Below, in pieces: positions 1 to 11,000 of a stretch of DNA of 64,000 bases; position 1 is the stretch's first letter; each line of letters begins with the position of its first letter. This stretch comes from Tubiluchus corallicola (Eukaryota; Priapulida; Priapulimorpha; Priapulimorphida; Tubiluchidae). The position numbers and the translations under genes are program-made. The notes under the pieces were generated by a model that saw only the letters and a program-made list of their open reading frames with translations, was not told where the DNA came from and searched no databases. Location: positions 124,001 to 188,000 of the forward strand of contig JAQGDQ010000244.1 in the NCBI GenBank assembly GCA_030141605.1, written 5' to 3'.

Positions 1-25
1 CAGCATATACCTTATTGTACTGCAG

Positions 26-538
26 GCTCCTCACTTTATGCAAAAAAATTTTCTGGGCTTTTTTGCTGATGTGCTTGATAATAGGGTATCTGTCATTTTC
101 CAGGCCTTAGCTGAATCTCAAAGCGTAGAAAAATTGTCTGACAATCGTGATCTAGGAAATGTCTTGCAAGCGTTTGGACTGGCGCCTCCAAAACATTCGA
201 GAAAGAAAATGCCCACTCCCGAAGTCAAAAGTGTTCAAGATCATCCGTCCAATAAGAAGAAAAACAATGGCGCCTCAACATCGCTTGTTGATCGCTTCCC
301 AACCGTTTTTCATTCAAGTGTCGATTTTTCTCTGGAAAATTCGCAAGAACTTTCTAGAAAATCTTTCTTGAATTCATCGTTAGCGGATTTGGCAGATACG
401 GAGGCACAACTGGAAGGGCTGTGGACCAATCACAAAGAAATAACTGCAGATGACAATGAACAAGATGCAATAACTGTAGTTGGAGTTGACAGTCGAGATC
501 TTGTCCAGAGATCGCCCGATTTAATTACTTCATTTTAA
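26..538 (+). CDS. Probable terminal exon of an unrecognised gene (partial)
   Basis: The frame is open from the left edge of the window to a TAA at 536-538. A plausible splice acceptor (pyrimidine-rich stretch then TGCAG) ends at base 25, giving about 170 codons. The start of this piece is helical and hydrophobic (ending LGFFADVLDN) and could be the end of an alpha-helical repeat domain. The rest is polar, rich in Ser, Asp and Lys, and looks disordered. An ATG at 38 lies in the same frame, so an intronless small gene is possible, but the open frame upstream favours an exon. I do not recognise the family. The nearest clear AATAAA downstream is at 1516-1521. Confidence 0.45.
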   Translation, partial: APHFMQKNFLGFFADVLDNRVSVIFQALAESQSVEKLSDNRDLGNVLQAFGLAPPKHSRKKMPTPEVKSVQDHPSNKKKNNGASTSLVDRFPTVFHSSVDFSLENSQELSRKSFLNSSLADLADTEAQLEGLWTNHKEITADDNEQDAITVVGVDSRDLVQRSPDLITSF

Positions 539-939
539 GAATTGTGACTACAGAACTTCTAAGTTTATCTCATTTGTGGTTTTTCTAAGTATTTTTACAT
601 TAGAAAATTTATCTTAGCTGATTTTGTCAGATAATCTTAATTCGGTTATCGCAGTTGCAGAAACTTATCATCTCTTGCAAAGCAAAAAATCAGTTTTCCT
701 TGTGTTTCAATCCTCGAGTTTTTCTCTAGATTTGTATTTATCTGTTCTGTGGAATTCAAGATTTCTGTTTTCGCAAAATTTCTGATTAGGAAATGCTTGA
801 AGTTATACATTAGTTAACCATATTTACGAATTTTTAAAATCATTCCAAACATTTTGCAAGGCTAGTTATTATTACACTGTATAAAACTTTATTCAATGCT
901 TACTAAGAGCTTGACATGTAGTTTTGCACACATTATAAT

Positions 940-1160
940 CTCGGTTTGCCGGACCTCGCTTTTACGGATATCTGAAGTCCCGCGTACTACGGACACAGTT
1001 TGTTGTTCCACAAGCTGACCGCTAGTTAGCAGGCTGTCACTTTGTTCACAACATTACATCAGTGTAACCACGTGTATATCTCTATGCATAAAAGTATAGA
1101 GTCAATTATGCGGAGTTATCCGAGTCAAATGACGGCAGTTTTTATATACTTTTGCATAGG
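940..1160 (+). repeat. Dispersed repeat, inverted partner of 4600-4878
   Basis: The reverse complement of this stretch aligns, with scattered mismatches, to the right half of the terminal-inverted-repeat element at 4360-4878. Shared blocks include the TACACGTGGTTACACTGATG segment and the CTAACTAGCGGTC segment. It is a partial copy of that non-autonomous element; its own ends were not found. Confidence 0.55.
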
Positions 1161-1187
1161 AGCAACCCGTACTAGACATTTTTGGGG

Positions 1188-1330
1188 CAATTAGGCGATT
1201 GATTCTACATTACCGTGAGTCTAGTACATGGTACTTGCTGTATTATAGCTTAGTATAGGAGACAATTAGGCGATTGATTCTACATTACAGTGAGTCTAGT
1301 ACACTGCGCCTACTGTATTAGCTTGGTATT
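1188..1330 (+). repeat. Two-copy tandem repeat, 75-bp period
   Basis: The block beginning CAATTAGGCGATTGATTCTA starts at 1188 and again at 1263. The copies differ by a handful of substitutions and a small indel. Confidence 0.75.
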
Positions 1331-3361
1331 TGTAAGTACGGAGAATCGACAAAGTCTCATTGCTTCTGTCTGGCAAACAGAGATATTAGTGTATTTCTTT
1401 GTTATACATGTAAACGTACATCTCTTCAGTAAATTCCATTAAGCTTGGCACTTTGTTCATTCCACTATTTATGTTTTTCGTTTGAGTGTGAATCACTTTA
1501 CTGAGGAATAGTCCAAATAAAAACAAACACAAACAAATTTAGTACTTGTACCTATTAGTGAGCAAAGACGTGTATGGATTTTCTGATTAATGAATTCTAA
1601 TCCAGTCATTTATCATTGCACAATAACTATTTGTTTGATATAGCTGGTTTAGCATTTGAGCATTAAATAAGTAAGATTATCATAAATTGTGCCTTAAGAG
1701 TCTTATAAGTAATATTGATTGTTGCTGTAAAACTATGTGTGTTTACAATTCATTATAGAGCACAGCATTTTTATTCATTTTATATCATAGATGTGATATT
1801 TATTATACTTAAATAAACTGTTTATCTGAGTGAATAGATCTGGTTATGTTTTAAACATAGGCTTAATAATAATAATTGCATATTATCAAAGGACGCTATA
1901 TATATCATATATCTATATCAAAGCAGTCTAAACACTGAACATATTCTTTGCAAAATGCCATAAAATATTTAAAAAATGATGGTATTACCCTTTAGCTTAC
2001 AAACTGGTTACAATAATACAATTTACAATGACAAGGTTTAAATCACACGAAATAGGGATTTGTGCAATCGTAAAAATTGACAATTATCTTCAAACTTAAT
2101 TTTAACAGTATGTATACTGTCACAAAAGGTGCGCTTTTCATGGCGATTCAAAGAAACCCAAACAATGATTATTACATGTGTGTGAATAGACGGCTCAATA
2201 CTGAATAATTAATAGTCCATTTTCCTTGCGTGCAAAGGTCTATCATCCTAATCTCTGCTTTATATAAAAAAAGTATGACTCCTCTAGTCATCTGTTTACT
2301 GTGCATTAGGGGTGAGCACTGAATGTTCGAATCGAATTCGTTTCGAACGAGTTTTTTTATGTTCGAATGCCATTCGAAGCTAAAATTATAGATTCGAATA
2401 ATTCAGCCACATATGTTCTTTATCATTAAAATGTTTGAAACGTTTGATTATGCATGCAATTAGCATAATTTAGCTGCAGTTTCTGTGCAGAATTTTTAAA
2501 AAATTAATAATGGTTTTACTGCAGAATGAAATCGAGCAATATGCACTATCTTTGTAAGACCACTTTTTAGTAATGGCTCGAAAAACTGAAAGTCGCAAAT
2601 TAGATTCGATACGATTTCACTTTCTGGTAGAGAATGCTCACTCCTACTGTGCAAACAAGTGTAGTTAGTAATGGCAAACACTGCTGGATATTGATGTACT
2701 AGAGAACGTAAAGTTTAATGTACAAAGTTTAGTGTACTTTTGTGGAAGGCTGTGCCTGCAACATACTTTTTCTAGTATAATCATAAGCTATGCAGTTATA
2801 AATACATACAATTTGCAAGTAATAACTTCCAAGATAGTGGTCAAGGTTTAAAAATATTGACTTTAAATACTTAGTAATGCTATTTTGCCCATAATCGAAA
2901 TTTCACTTGTAGTCAATAATAGGCCTATACTAAAACATATCTACCTACAGTCTATATTTATGAAAGATAGTAAACAGGATGATTATACTTTATTACTTTC
3001 AGTCTATGGAAAGTTCAGATTTACAATGGTTAAGTATGCACTCGCATACACAAAACAAAGTACAAGCCATTCTGAATCTAGAATTTTATTTTAAATATAA
3101 AATACAAATAAGTACACAAATTATTGTGGAAATAACACATTCTGAACTTCACCAATAAGCAAGTATAAGATGCAGGTTCAGTGGATACTATGTACTACAT
3201 GCTAGATAGTATATTATATAGCGGTCCAAGGGCATTTCAAACACCTCAAAAAATAATAATAAAATTCCTGTTAGTTGTAACGTTTCATTGCAAATTTCAC
3301 TTTCACAAGGCGTATGTCCTCACTACACACTTGGTTCATGCAACTCGGTCGATTTGATTTT

Positions 3362-3570
3362 TTTGTTTCTTAGAAAGTTTCCCTGTGAATACACTCTTGG
3401 ATGGTTAGCTAAATAATTAGAGTCTGAAAGTCTGAAAACTCTCTGTCACACCAAACACATTTGTATGTTTCACTCCTGCGTGACTGACCTTACGTGTCTT
3501 TTCATGTCATGAGCTCTTGTGAACCACTTATCACACCATATACAGTGATTCTCCACTGTGTGTGCTTTTT
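3362..3570 (-). pseudogene. Broken partial duplicate of the adjacent C2H2 zinc-finger gene
   Basis: On the minus strand this stretch is clearly similar in nucleotides to about 5477-5680 of the intact zinc-finger gene. It retains one finger helix block (CDKWFTRAHDMKRH) preceded by the C-x2-C cysteines and followed by a degraded next finger. Small indels shift the frame so that the linker after the first histidine pair runs into TGA codons. Only about two fingers are represented. It lies downstream of the intact gene on the same strand, as expected for a partial tandem duplication that lost function. Confidence 0.75.
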
Positions 3571-4359
3571 TTAGGCTGCAAACAATTTCACACACAGGTT
3601 AAAATAGGTAGTTTCCTAGATAGTCTCCTAAACACCTTCAAAAGCTGCATGCATTTAGTGATAAGATTGAAAATAACATGAGTAGTTTTAGGAAGCAGGT
3701 ATTGACTTATTAAAATTAATCAGCTTCCGTGTAATAGATGTAATACTGGTTTGATTAGTAACTCTTTTGTAGTAGCACTGCAAGAATATTTTCATACTTT
3801 TGTTGTGCGCATGCACAGTTGCTGTATGCCAAAAGTTAAGTGTACCATAGCAACACCTCTTAACTACAACCGTCACATGGCAGTGTGGGTAAAGCAAAGC
3901 CATCTGTGACACGAGTTTATTAACTTCAGTTGTTTTACATGGATTTTACATAGTTACACATTATTCTGTGTGTAGAGTGATTTACTAGGTGGATCTTGCT
4001 TGGGAACAAGAAAAAATGAACTAGGTAAGATTCTAGCTAGTTGCTATAACTGTTACAATTACAACCGCGTGGGCTGCAAGGCATTGTCAAGTGTACACAA
4101 ATGTGTTGTCTGGTACACTTAAACTTTGACCTTTTCACGATCATCATCGTTTGCTGGGACTGTGAAAAGGCTTATTCAAACAGACATGAGCTGCAGAATC
4201 CAAAAACAGCAGAGAAACAATCAAATGCACTTGCCAGTCAAAGTGCAACAAAAGGGAATGCTGGTGCCCCGGCATGTACCAGTTCTGCAGGGTAATGACC
4301 AATCAAAGAAAACCAGATCTGAATTGAAACTGAAGACTGCTGCATGTGACTGCCAAGAC
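3571..4359. other. Non-coding spacer
   Basis: Short overlapping open frames near 4.1-4.37 kb have no domain, no splice context and no sequence complexity suggesting a gene. Nothing else was recognised. Confidence 0.5.
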
Positions 4360-4878
4360 CAGGGATGAGAATGACAAATTGCAAAAAAATCTGAAACAGG
4401 CCGAGGGTTTTGGGGCCACCTAGGCCCCCAATGGGGTTCAAGGGAAGTCCCTTGGAACCAGCAACAAATTGCAATTTTGTAACCGTAGAAAACCTCTAAG
4501 TGGACTTAAAATATCAATTACCTTGTTTCATGCATAATTTAAAATACCCAACTATCAAGGATACATGATACCTAATTGTCTCAAAAATGCCTAAGTACTG
4601 GAAGCTAATATGCAAAAGTATATAGAAACTGTCTGCAATTGACTCAAATAACTACGCACAATTGATTCTATATTTTTATACATAGAGACATACACGTGGT
4701 TACACTGATGCACGTGATGTAAACAAAGTGACGGCCTGCCAACTAGCGGTCGGCTTGTGAAATAATGTACTGGATCCGTAAAAATTTTCTCAACGAATTT
4801 ACGCGTTTTACAAAAATGGCACTGCTGGTCTTCCAAAAACTCGGAATTCCGCATATCCGCGGAAAATTCTCATCCCTG
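4360..4878. mobile_element. Non-autonomous DNA transposon, hAT-like ends
   Basis: The stretch is bounded by 13-bp perfect terminal inverted repeats, CAGGGATGAGAAT at 4360-4372 and its reverse complement at 4866-4878. CAGGG...CCCTG ends are typical of hAT-type MITEs. Length is 519 bp with no transposase frame. The 8-bp flanks (GCCAAGAC and CAAAACAA) do not match, so no target duplication is visible and the superfamily is an inference from the ends. A partial inverted relative lies at 940-1160. Confidence 0.6.
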
Positions 4879-5157
4879 CAAAACAACTTTCTAAAGGGAG
4901 GTAAAAGTGACAAAGAAGCCTGACTGAAGAGATCTGACACATATGCAAAGCACGACGCACTTTCTAAATAGAAAAGTCATGTGTAAATTGGTATGAAGAC
5001 ATTTTGTATTCTGCACAGGTAGAAGCAGTTATGTTAACGATGACAAAGAGCATCAAGATATTAAAGTCACCACAAGGGACCACCCACTTCGATGAAGGTA
5101 GCTATTCGGTCGGTATTGCTCTAGAAAAATATTTTAAACAGATTCACGACATTCTAC

Positions 5158-6891
5158 CTAATGAATTGTCAAATGTCTTTTTAAATCACTGGACCTTGCA
5201 AAGCATTTGCTGCAGACACTGCACTTATGTGGTTTTATCCCATCATGCAGCTTTTCGTGTCTTCTTAGATTGGTTGATAAGGAAAAAGTTTTATCACACC
5301 TGTCACACTTGTATAGCTTCAAATCTGCAACTATTCTCTGGGACTCCAGGGAATCTGAGCTCGCATGTTGCTTCGCAAGTACTTTGCGTTTATTAGCTAT
5401 GTTTCCTGTATTACAAAGTTTGTCCTCTCCACAAATTTCATTTGAATCCACTTTAGCTAATTTTTGAACAAACTTCTTGGGGGGTTTTCTACGTAAATGC
5501 ACTCTCGAATGTTTAGCTAAATTGCTCGTGGTTGAAAACTGCTTGGCACACAAGTTACATTTGTAAGGTTTTTCTCCCGTGTGACTGAGCTTATGTCTTT
5601 TCACGTCATAAACTCTCGTAAACCGCTTATCACACACGTCGCACTTATGTGGTTTTTCTCCAGAATGTGTGTTCTTATGCCTGTTCAGATTAGAAGCGAA
5701 CGTAAAATATTTATTACACAAATCACAGACAAGAGGGTTTTTCGTATTAGCATGTACACGTTTCTTATGCTTAATAAAGAAAATTAAACTTCTAAATTGT
5801 CGCTTACAAATTTCACACCTATAAATTTTTTTGCTGTTATGGATCCTTTTATGAATAGAAAGAAGGCTTAATCTAGAAAAGCTTTTATTGCAAACTTCAC
5901 ATGGAAATGGTTTTTCGCCTAAATGCATGCGCTTGTGTTTCGTTAGAAGATCTGTGCATCTGAACTGTTTGCCACATATTTCGCATGTGTAAGGTTTGAT
6001 TCCAGTATGAATGTTTTTATGACGATTCAGATCGCTCGCCCTTGCAAAACTTCTAGAGCAAGTGTCACATGCAAATGTCTTCCCAGCCGTATGACTTTTC
6101 ACGTGCCGTTTCAAGTTGTTTTTCATTGTAAACTTTTTATTACATAAGTCACATTCGTGTAGCTTAGGCGCCAAATGTGTTTTAGCAATATGCTCATTCA
6201 ATGTAACTGAATCTACAAAAACACTATCACAAAGTTCACATGTAAAAGGTTGATCTATGTGAACAACTGCGTGTTTCTTTAAAGCATTTGCTTGCCAAAA
6301 TTTCTTACTACACTTGTCGCAAGAGTAAGATCGCTTTTTGGTTTTGGATTTTACGGAACCAGTTGCTTGAATAGTGTCTGTTGTCGACAGCTCCACCTGT
6401 GATGAAAATTCTAGATCAGTACAAGCAGACTGGTAAGTGAGTTCACCGAACTGTTGTCTTAACGTTTCATTACACAATTGAGATAAAGCACTAGGATCAT
6501 CTTTATTATAATACTGGCTTGGAAAACTTGTCAAATGTAATAAATCGTTGTGCTCTCTAGCATGACGACTCGAATCTAGGTTACTCACAGCTGCAGTTGC
6601 AGGAAGGTCTGTTCCTGTGTCAAGCTGTCCATCAGAGTTGGTATCCATAACAACATAGTAGCTAATGAAATCTTCCGGTATTTTGTTTGCTTGCAGTAGA
6701 TTAGTATAAGCTGAAGACGATACACCAGCTGCACCATCTCCACTGGGTGACAAATTTACTGCAGGTCCATAACCGTCGCTGATAAGTATTTTACAATGCC
6801 GAGTTCTTGCATGTTCGAAGAAATCCTCTTCAGCCATAAAATGTTCTGAACAGGCTGTACATTTGTAATGAACTGTTGGCTCAGCTTTCAT
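5158..6891 (-). CDS. C2H2 zinc-finger protein, 13 fingers
   Basis: This is a 577-residue uninterrupted frame with a TAG stop at 5158-5160. It has one isolated N-terminal finger (about residues 9-31, YKCTACSEHF...H-x3-H), then a roughly 150-residue acidic, Ser/Thr-rich linker. Twelve more C-x2-C-x12-H-x3/4-H fingers follow from about residue 190, most joined by TGEKP-like linkers, with a basic gap between fingers 11 and 12. The last finger ends at the stop codon, with no tail. The arrangement predicts a nuclear sequence-specific DNA-binding transcription regulator; no KRAB, BTB, SCAN or ZAD domain is visible. The coding part is one exon. A pyrimidine-rich CTTTTTATAG just upstream (about 6944) could be the acceptor of a 5' UTR intron. 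A decayed partial copy lies at 3362-3570. Target genes cannot be inferred. Confidence 0.9.
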   Translation of the reverse strand: MKAEPTVHYKCTACSEHFMAEEDFFEHARTRHCKILISDGYGPAVNLSPSGDGAAGVSSSAYTNLLQANKIPEDFISYYVVMDTNSDGQLDTGTDLPATAAVSNLDSSRHAREHNDLLHLTSFPSQYYNKDDPSALSQLCNETLRQQFGELTYQSACTDLEFSSQVELSTTDTIQATGSVKSKTKKRSYSCDKCSKKFWQANALKKHAVVHIDQPFTCELCDSVFVDSVTLNEHIAKTHLAPKLHECDLCNKKFTMKNNLKRHVKSHTAGKTFACDTCSRSFARASDLNRHKNIHTGIKPYTCEICGKQFRCTDLLTKHKRMHLGEKPFPCEVCNKSFSRLSLLSIHKRIHNSKKIYRCEICKRQFRSLIFFIKHKKRVHANTKNPLVCDLCNKYFTFASNLNRHKNTHSGEKPHKCDVCDKRFTRVYDVKRHKLSHTGEKPYKCNLCAKQFSTTSNLAKHSRVHLRRKPPKKFVQKLAKVDSNEICGEDKLCNTGNIANKRKVLAKQHASSDSLESQRIVADLKLYKCDRCDKTFSLSTNLRRHEKLHDGIKPHKCSVCSKCFARSSDLKRHLTIH

Positions 6892-6944
6892 CTTTTTAGT
6901 CCTGATACTGAATCAGTTTTGCATCAGTATAGATTTTGAAATCG

Positions 6945-7726
6945 CCTATAAAAAGAAGAAAATGTTAGTGTGTCTATAAACTTCTATCTCAGTATATCCT
7001 TTCCTAATAAAGATTGTTTAGTAGTTTCTGCTGCTATAATTGTTAAAATACTTGTAAAAGCAATTCTAATGCCATAGCATTGCAATGAATAAGTATAGCG
7101 CACGGCCTAATAATTACACACCACTTAATTCTGCACACATGATGTAGGTACCGATGCCGAACAAGTCGGGTTGATACTTTTCTGTTTGTGATTAGCAATA
7201 ATACAAAAACGGATTTTAATACCCGTGGATTTACAAGGATACCGAGTAATGGCTACTACTGTATAATAAATAATCTAAAACGAGATGTCACTACGTACCA
7301 GAGACGGCAACTTGGCCAGTGACTTCTAATTCAGGAAAATATCTTCGCAGGATGTATGACCGTCACTGTGCAATAACTTGCACTGTACGGAATGCACACT
7401 CCAGTTTTGATTACAAAATTTAATTACAACTACACATTTGCATCCGCCATAGCTGGGCTTAGTTCGCACTATCAGGGTTTACTGCAGGCGCATATAACCG
7501 ATAATCACAATAGTCAGAGCATGAATGCTAGCCTGACGCAGGCCCACTACTAAATTTAATAATGTCACAGATTGTATAATATCCGCTATGATAAATTGAT
7601 AATGCGTCAAAAAATAACAGGTAAATATTTTTACAGCTGTTAGGTGATTAAGGTACATGCTAAGCATAATATTTTTTCTACCACTACAGAAGTGGTGTTT
7701 CTATTTTTTATAAGTCGCATTTTGTT
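6945..7726. other. Upstream non-coding region of the zinc-finger gene
   Basis: No coding frame or RNA gene was recognised. This is the likely 5' UTR/promoter side of the minus-strand zinc-finger gene, but no convincing TATA box was identified. Confidence 0.4.

Positions 7727-7803
<77 letters not shown>
7727..7803 (+). repeat. (CTA)n microsatellite, left part
   Basis: An uninterrupted run of CTA trinucleotides ends exactly where the Gypsy LTR begins. It is the left half of an array split by the insertion. Confidence 0.95.
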
Positions 7804-7804
<1 letters not shown>

Positions 7805-7998
7805 GTGCGGGTTTTGTGTTAATAGCACTGCTCGTGCGTAAGTAACGGCAGTGCGTTTTCTTGTGAAGAAATGATTACTGCATGTGCCATCTTGCGTTGC
7901 TTTCCACTGTGCAAGTATCTTATGTAATGTCATACATTTACTCATAATAATATTTCCAAGCAACCTAAATATGTGTTCGTGTCTTTGGGAATAAAACA
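7804..7998 (+). repeat. 5' LTR of the intact Gypsy element
   Basis: A 195-bp LTR starting TGTGCGGG and ending AATAAAACA. The AATAAA at the 3' end is the likely polyadenylation signal. It reads identical to 12325-12519. Confidence 0.95.
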
Positions 7999-8016
7999 TG
8001 GCGCTGCGAGCTAACA
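7999..8016 (+). promoter_or_regulatory. Primer-binding site of the Gypsy element
   Basis: TGGCGCTGCGAGC follows the LTR with no gap. Its complement is a tRNA 3' end (...CGCAGCG-CCA) with discriminator base G and a GCTGCGA-type acceptor, which best fits a serine tRNA. The tRNA identity is inferred from family knowledge, since no tRNA gene from this genome is in the window. Confidence 0.6.
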
Positions 8017-8046
8017 AGCCGAGTCAATAAGGGATACTACTTCGAC

Positions 8047-11000
8047 ATGGAAGGTAATGTTAACGTACCTGATGGTAATGCTCCGCCAGCAGTGGTACAT
8101 ACTTTCGATTTTCGAACAGCATCTGTCGCACGGCCTGATATGCTGGATCTCAGCATTCATAGGGGAGAACATTTCCGTTTATGGAGAACCAAGTGGGATT
8201 CTTATTTTGAATTGTCGGGCCTAAGCACAGCTCAAAATCGAACGCAGTACAATGCCCTGATTGTAAATTGCAGTGATGACACGCTTAAGGTTATCCTTAA
8301 CCTTGGACTTCCTGATGCAGAAAAGCAAAATGTACCTCGCATATTACATGAAATAGAACGCTATGTTCGTGGTATAATCAATGTTGTGGTTGAACGGCGT
8401 AACTTTCACCAACGCGTACAACGTGAAGGTGAAAATGTAGACGATTTCATCACTGACATCCGCGAGTTAGCAAAGTCCTGTGAATTTTGTGACACTTGCC
8501 TACCTTCCTTGATCCGTGATCGCATTGTTGTGGGCATTCGTGACGAAGGTACTATTCGCAAATTATTGTCGCAAGACAACTTGTCACTGGAACACGCAGT
8601 AAGAATTTGCCGTGCTGATGAGGCAGCCAAACAACACTGTGAACAAATTAAGTCAGTGCCAATGATTAATAAAACTGCAGCAAGACGTAAAAGTCAGTAT
8701 AAACGCTATAAATCTGTACAGCAAGGCGCACAAACTGCAAGCACTTCGCAGTGTGCCAAGGTTTGTGGCAACTGTGGTTCTTTGCACGCATCACGTGACC
8801 GTTGCCCAGCAAAGGGCAAGACATGTGGTAACTGCGGTAAGCTTAATCATTTTCAAGCTGTTTGTCGCAGCAAAACTAAAAAATCTTCATTTCAGCCTCG
8901 GAGAACTGAAAGCCAGCTCAGTGTAATTCAACTGACTGGATTATTTCAGGTGGCTGCGCAAGAAAATCCACCAACAGTAAAAGTTAAAGTGACATCATTG
9001 AATGGGAACATTCTATACAACATGTTGCCTGACACTGGGGCTTCTGTTTGTGCTGGTGGTCTAGACTTTCTTTATGCATTGGGTGAAAATACCGCCAACA
9101 TTGACAAACCAGTGCATCAGCCAGTGGCAGTTGATGGTCACCATGTTACTGTTGTTGGCACACTTCCGTGCAAAATTATGCTGGAAGATAAATGGTTCGA
9201 GGACTCATTCCACATTATACCACAAATGACAGGTGCAGTACTGTCGTGGAAAGCTACAAAAGCCTTGAATTTGGTACCGGCAAACTATCCTACACCGCTA
9301 GCAAATTCTACATCTGTTAATGTGATGCGCAGTCTGCAGCCACCGAAGTCCCCGATTCCGGCACCTCGAAAATCGGCAATGGCAAAAACAACAGCTGAGG
9401 ATCTTATGGAGCAATTTCCGACAGTGTTTGATGGCTTCATACGCAAAATGCCAGGTGAAGAATTCCGCATCTCACTAACCGACGACGCCAAACCATTCGC
9501 TGTGAATGCGCCACGCCGCATCCCATTTGCTTACCGCGATAAACTCAAACGTGAACTTGACCGTTTGCAAGAACAGAACATTATTACTCCAGTAACGGAG
9601 CCTACTGAGTGGTGCGCACCGATTGTAGTCGCTCCAAAAGAAGATAAAGAGTCTGTTCGTATCTGCTGTGATTTATCACATTTAAATAAATATGTGAAAC
9701 ATGAGCGCTACTGCTCCCAGACACCAGCCGAAGTGGTGACAGAAATTTCTGCACACGATGCAAACTTTTTCACTGTCATCGACGCATTAAAAGGGTATCA
9801 CCAATGCCCGCTCTCTGAAGAAAGCCAGCATCTGACCACATTTATTACACCGTTCGGTCGGTTTAAATATTTACGTGCTCCATATGGCATTTCTTCTATC
9901 TCAGAGCATTATAATCGTCGCATGGATGAAGCTTTTCAAGGACTTAAAGGCTACAAACGCATTGTCGACGATTTTGTAATCTACGACAAGGACCAAGCAG
10001 AGCATGTCCAACACGTCAAACAATTTCTACAACGCTGTCAGGACCGCCAAATCGCGATAAACCGCGAGAAATTTCGATTCAGTCAAACAAAGGTAAAGTT
10101 TGCTGGTTTCATCTTATCGAAAGATGGGTACGAAATAGATCCGAGCATGACACAGTCTATTAGAGATTTTCCTATTCCCAAAAACGTAACTGACTTACGT
10201 TCATTTTTTGGTTTAGTCAACCAACTTGGATCATTCACCAACTGCATCGCTGATGTTCTTGCACCATTGCGACCTCTTCTTAGCAAAAAGAATGACTTTT
10301 TGTGGGATAAATCTCATGACAAAGCTTTTGCTGAAAGCAGAAAACTGTTGTCAAATTCTCCAGTATTAAGCTATTATATGCCAGGTCAACCGCTACAGCT
10401 TCATACGGATGCTAGCAAGCTCAATGGCATAGGATATGTACTCAGGCAGTATTATCCAGATCGAACCTGGAGAGTTATTCAGGCTGGATCAAGATTTTTG
10501 ACCGACACAGAAAGCCGTTATGCACCCATCGAACTAGAGATGCTTGCTGCTGTTTGGGCAATGTCAAAGTGCCGCCTGTTTTTAGAAGGTGCTCAAAAGT
10601 TCGAGTTGGTAGTTGACCATAAACCACTCAAACCTATCCTGGATTCTCACCGCTTGGATGAGATCGACAATCCAAGGCTGCAACGTATGAAAATTAAAAT
10701 TATGCCCTTTAATTTCCGCACTACCTGGTGTGCAGGAGAATTGCACAAGGCAGCAGATGCATTATCACGTTCGCCAGTCTCGGCACCTGATGAAACCGAT
10801 CATGAGAATGACTTGGAAATGAATTCATTTTTGCACATTATTCGTAGTTTGTCATTGGATGAAAGCAATTTAGATATTCGCATTGAAAACCTCAAACGTG
10901 AATGTGCTACTGATCCAGAATATCAAGATCTGATACAATATGTACTAAATGGATTTCCAGAAAAACGTTCTGAGCTACCATTACAGTTGAGACCTTATTG

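Larger units (their letters stand above)
539..3300. other. Gene-poor AT-rich spacer
   Basis: No coding region is supported. The stretch holds a two-copy tandem repeat (1188-1330) and a dispersed repeat (about 940-1160) that recurs inverted near 4.6-4.88 kb. Short open frames here have no recognisable motifs. Confidence 0.6.

Noticed and set aside
2320-2410. Short inverted TTCGAA-rich motif as a transposon end
   Set aside because: The self-complementary TTCGAAT blocks have no matching distal terminus or target duplication.
4101-4474. Small frames near 4.1-4.5 kb
   Set aside because: Mutually overlapping on both strands, no domain, and partly inside the hAT-like MITE.
5004-5787. Plus-strand frames of 130, 86 and 68 residues
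   Set aside because: Antisense shadows of the zinc-finger gene; the minus strand carries clear finger motifs.
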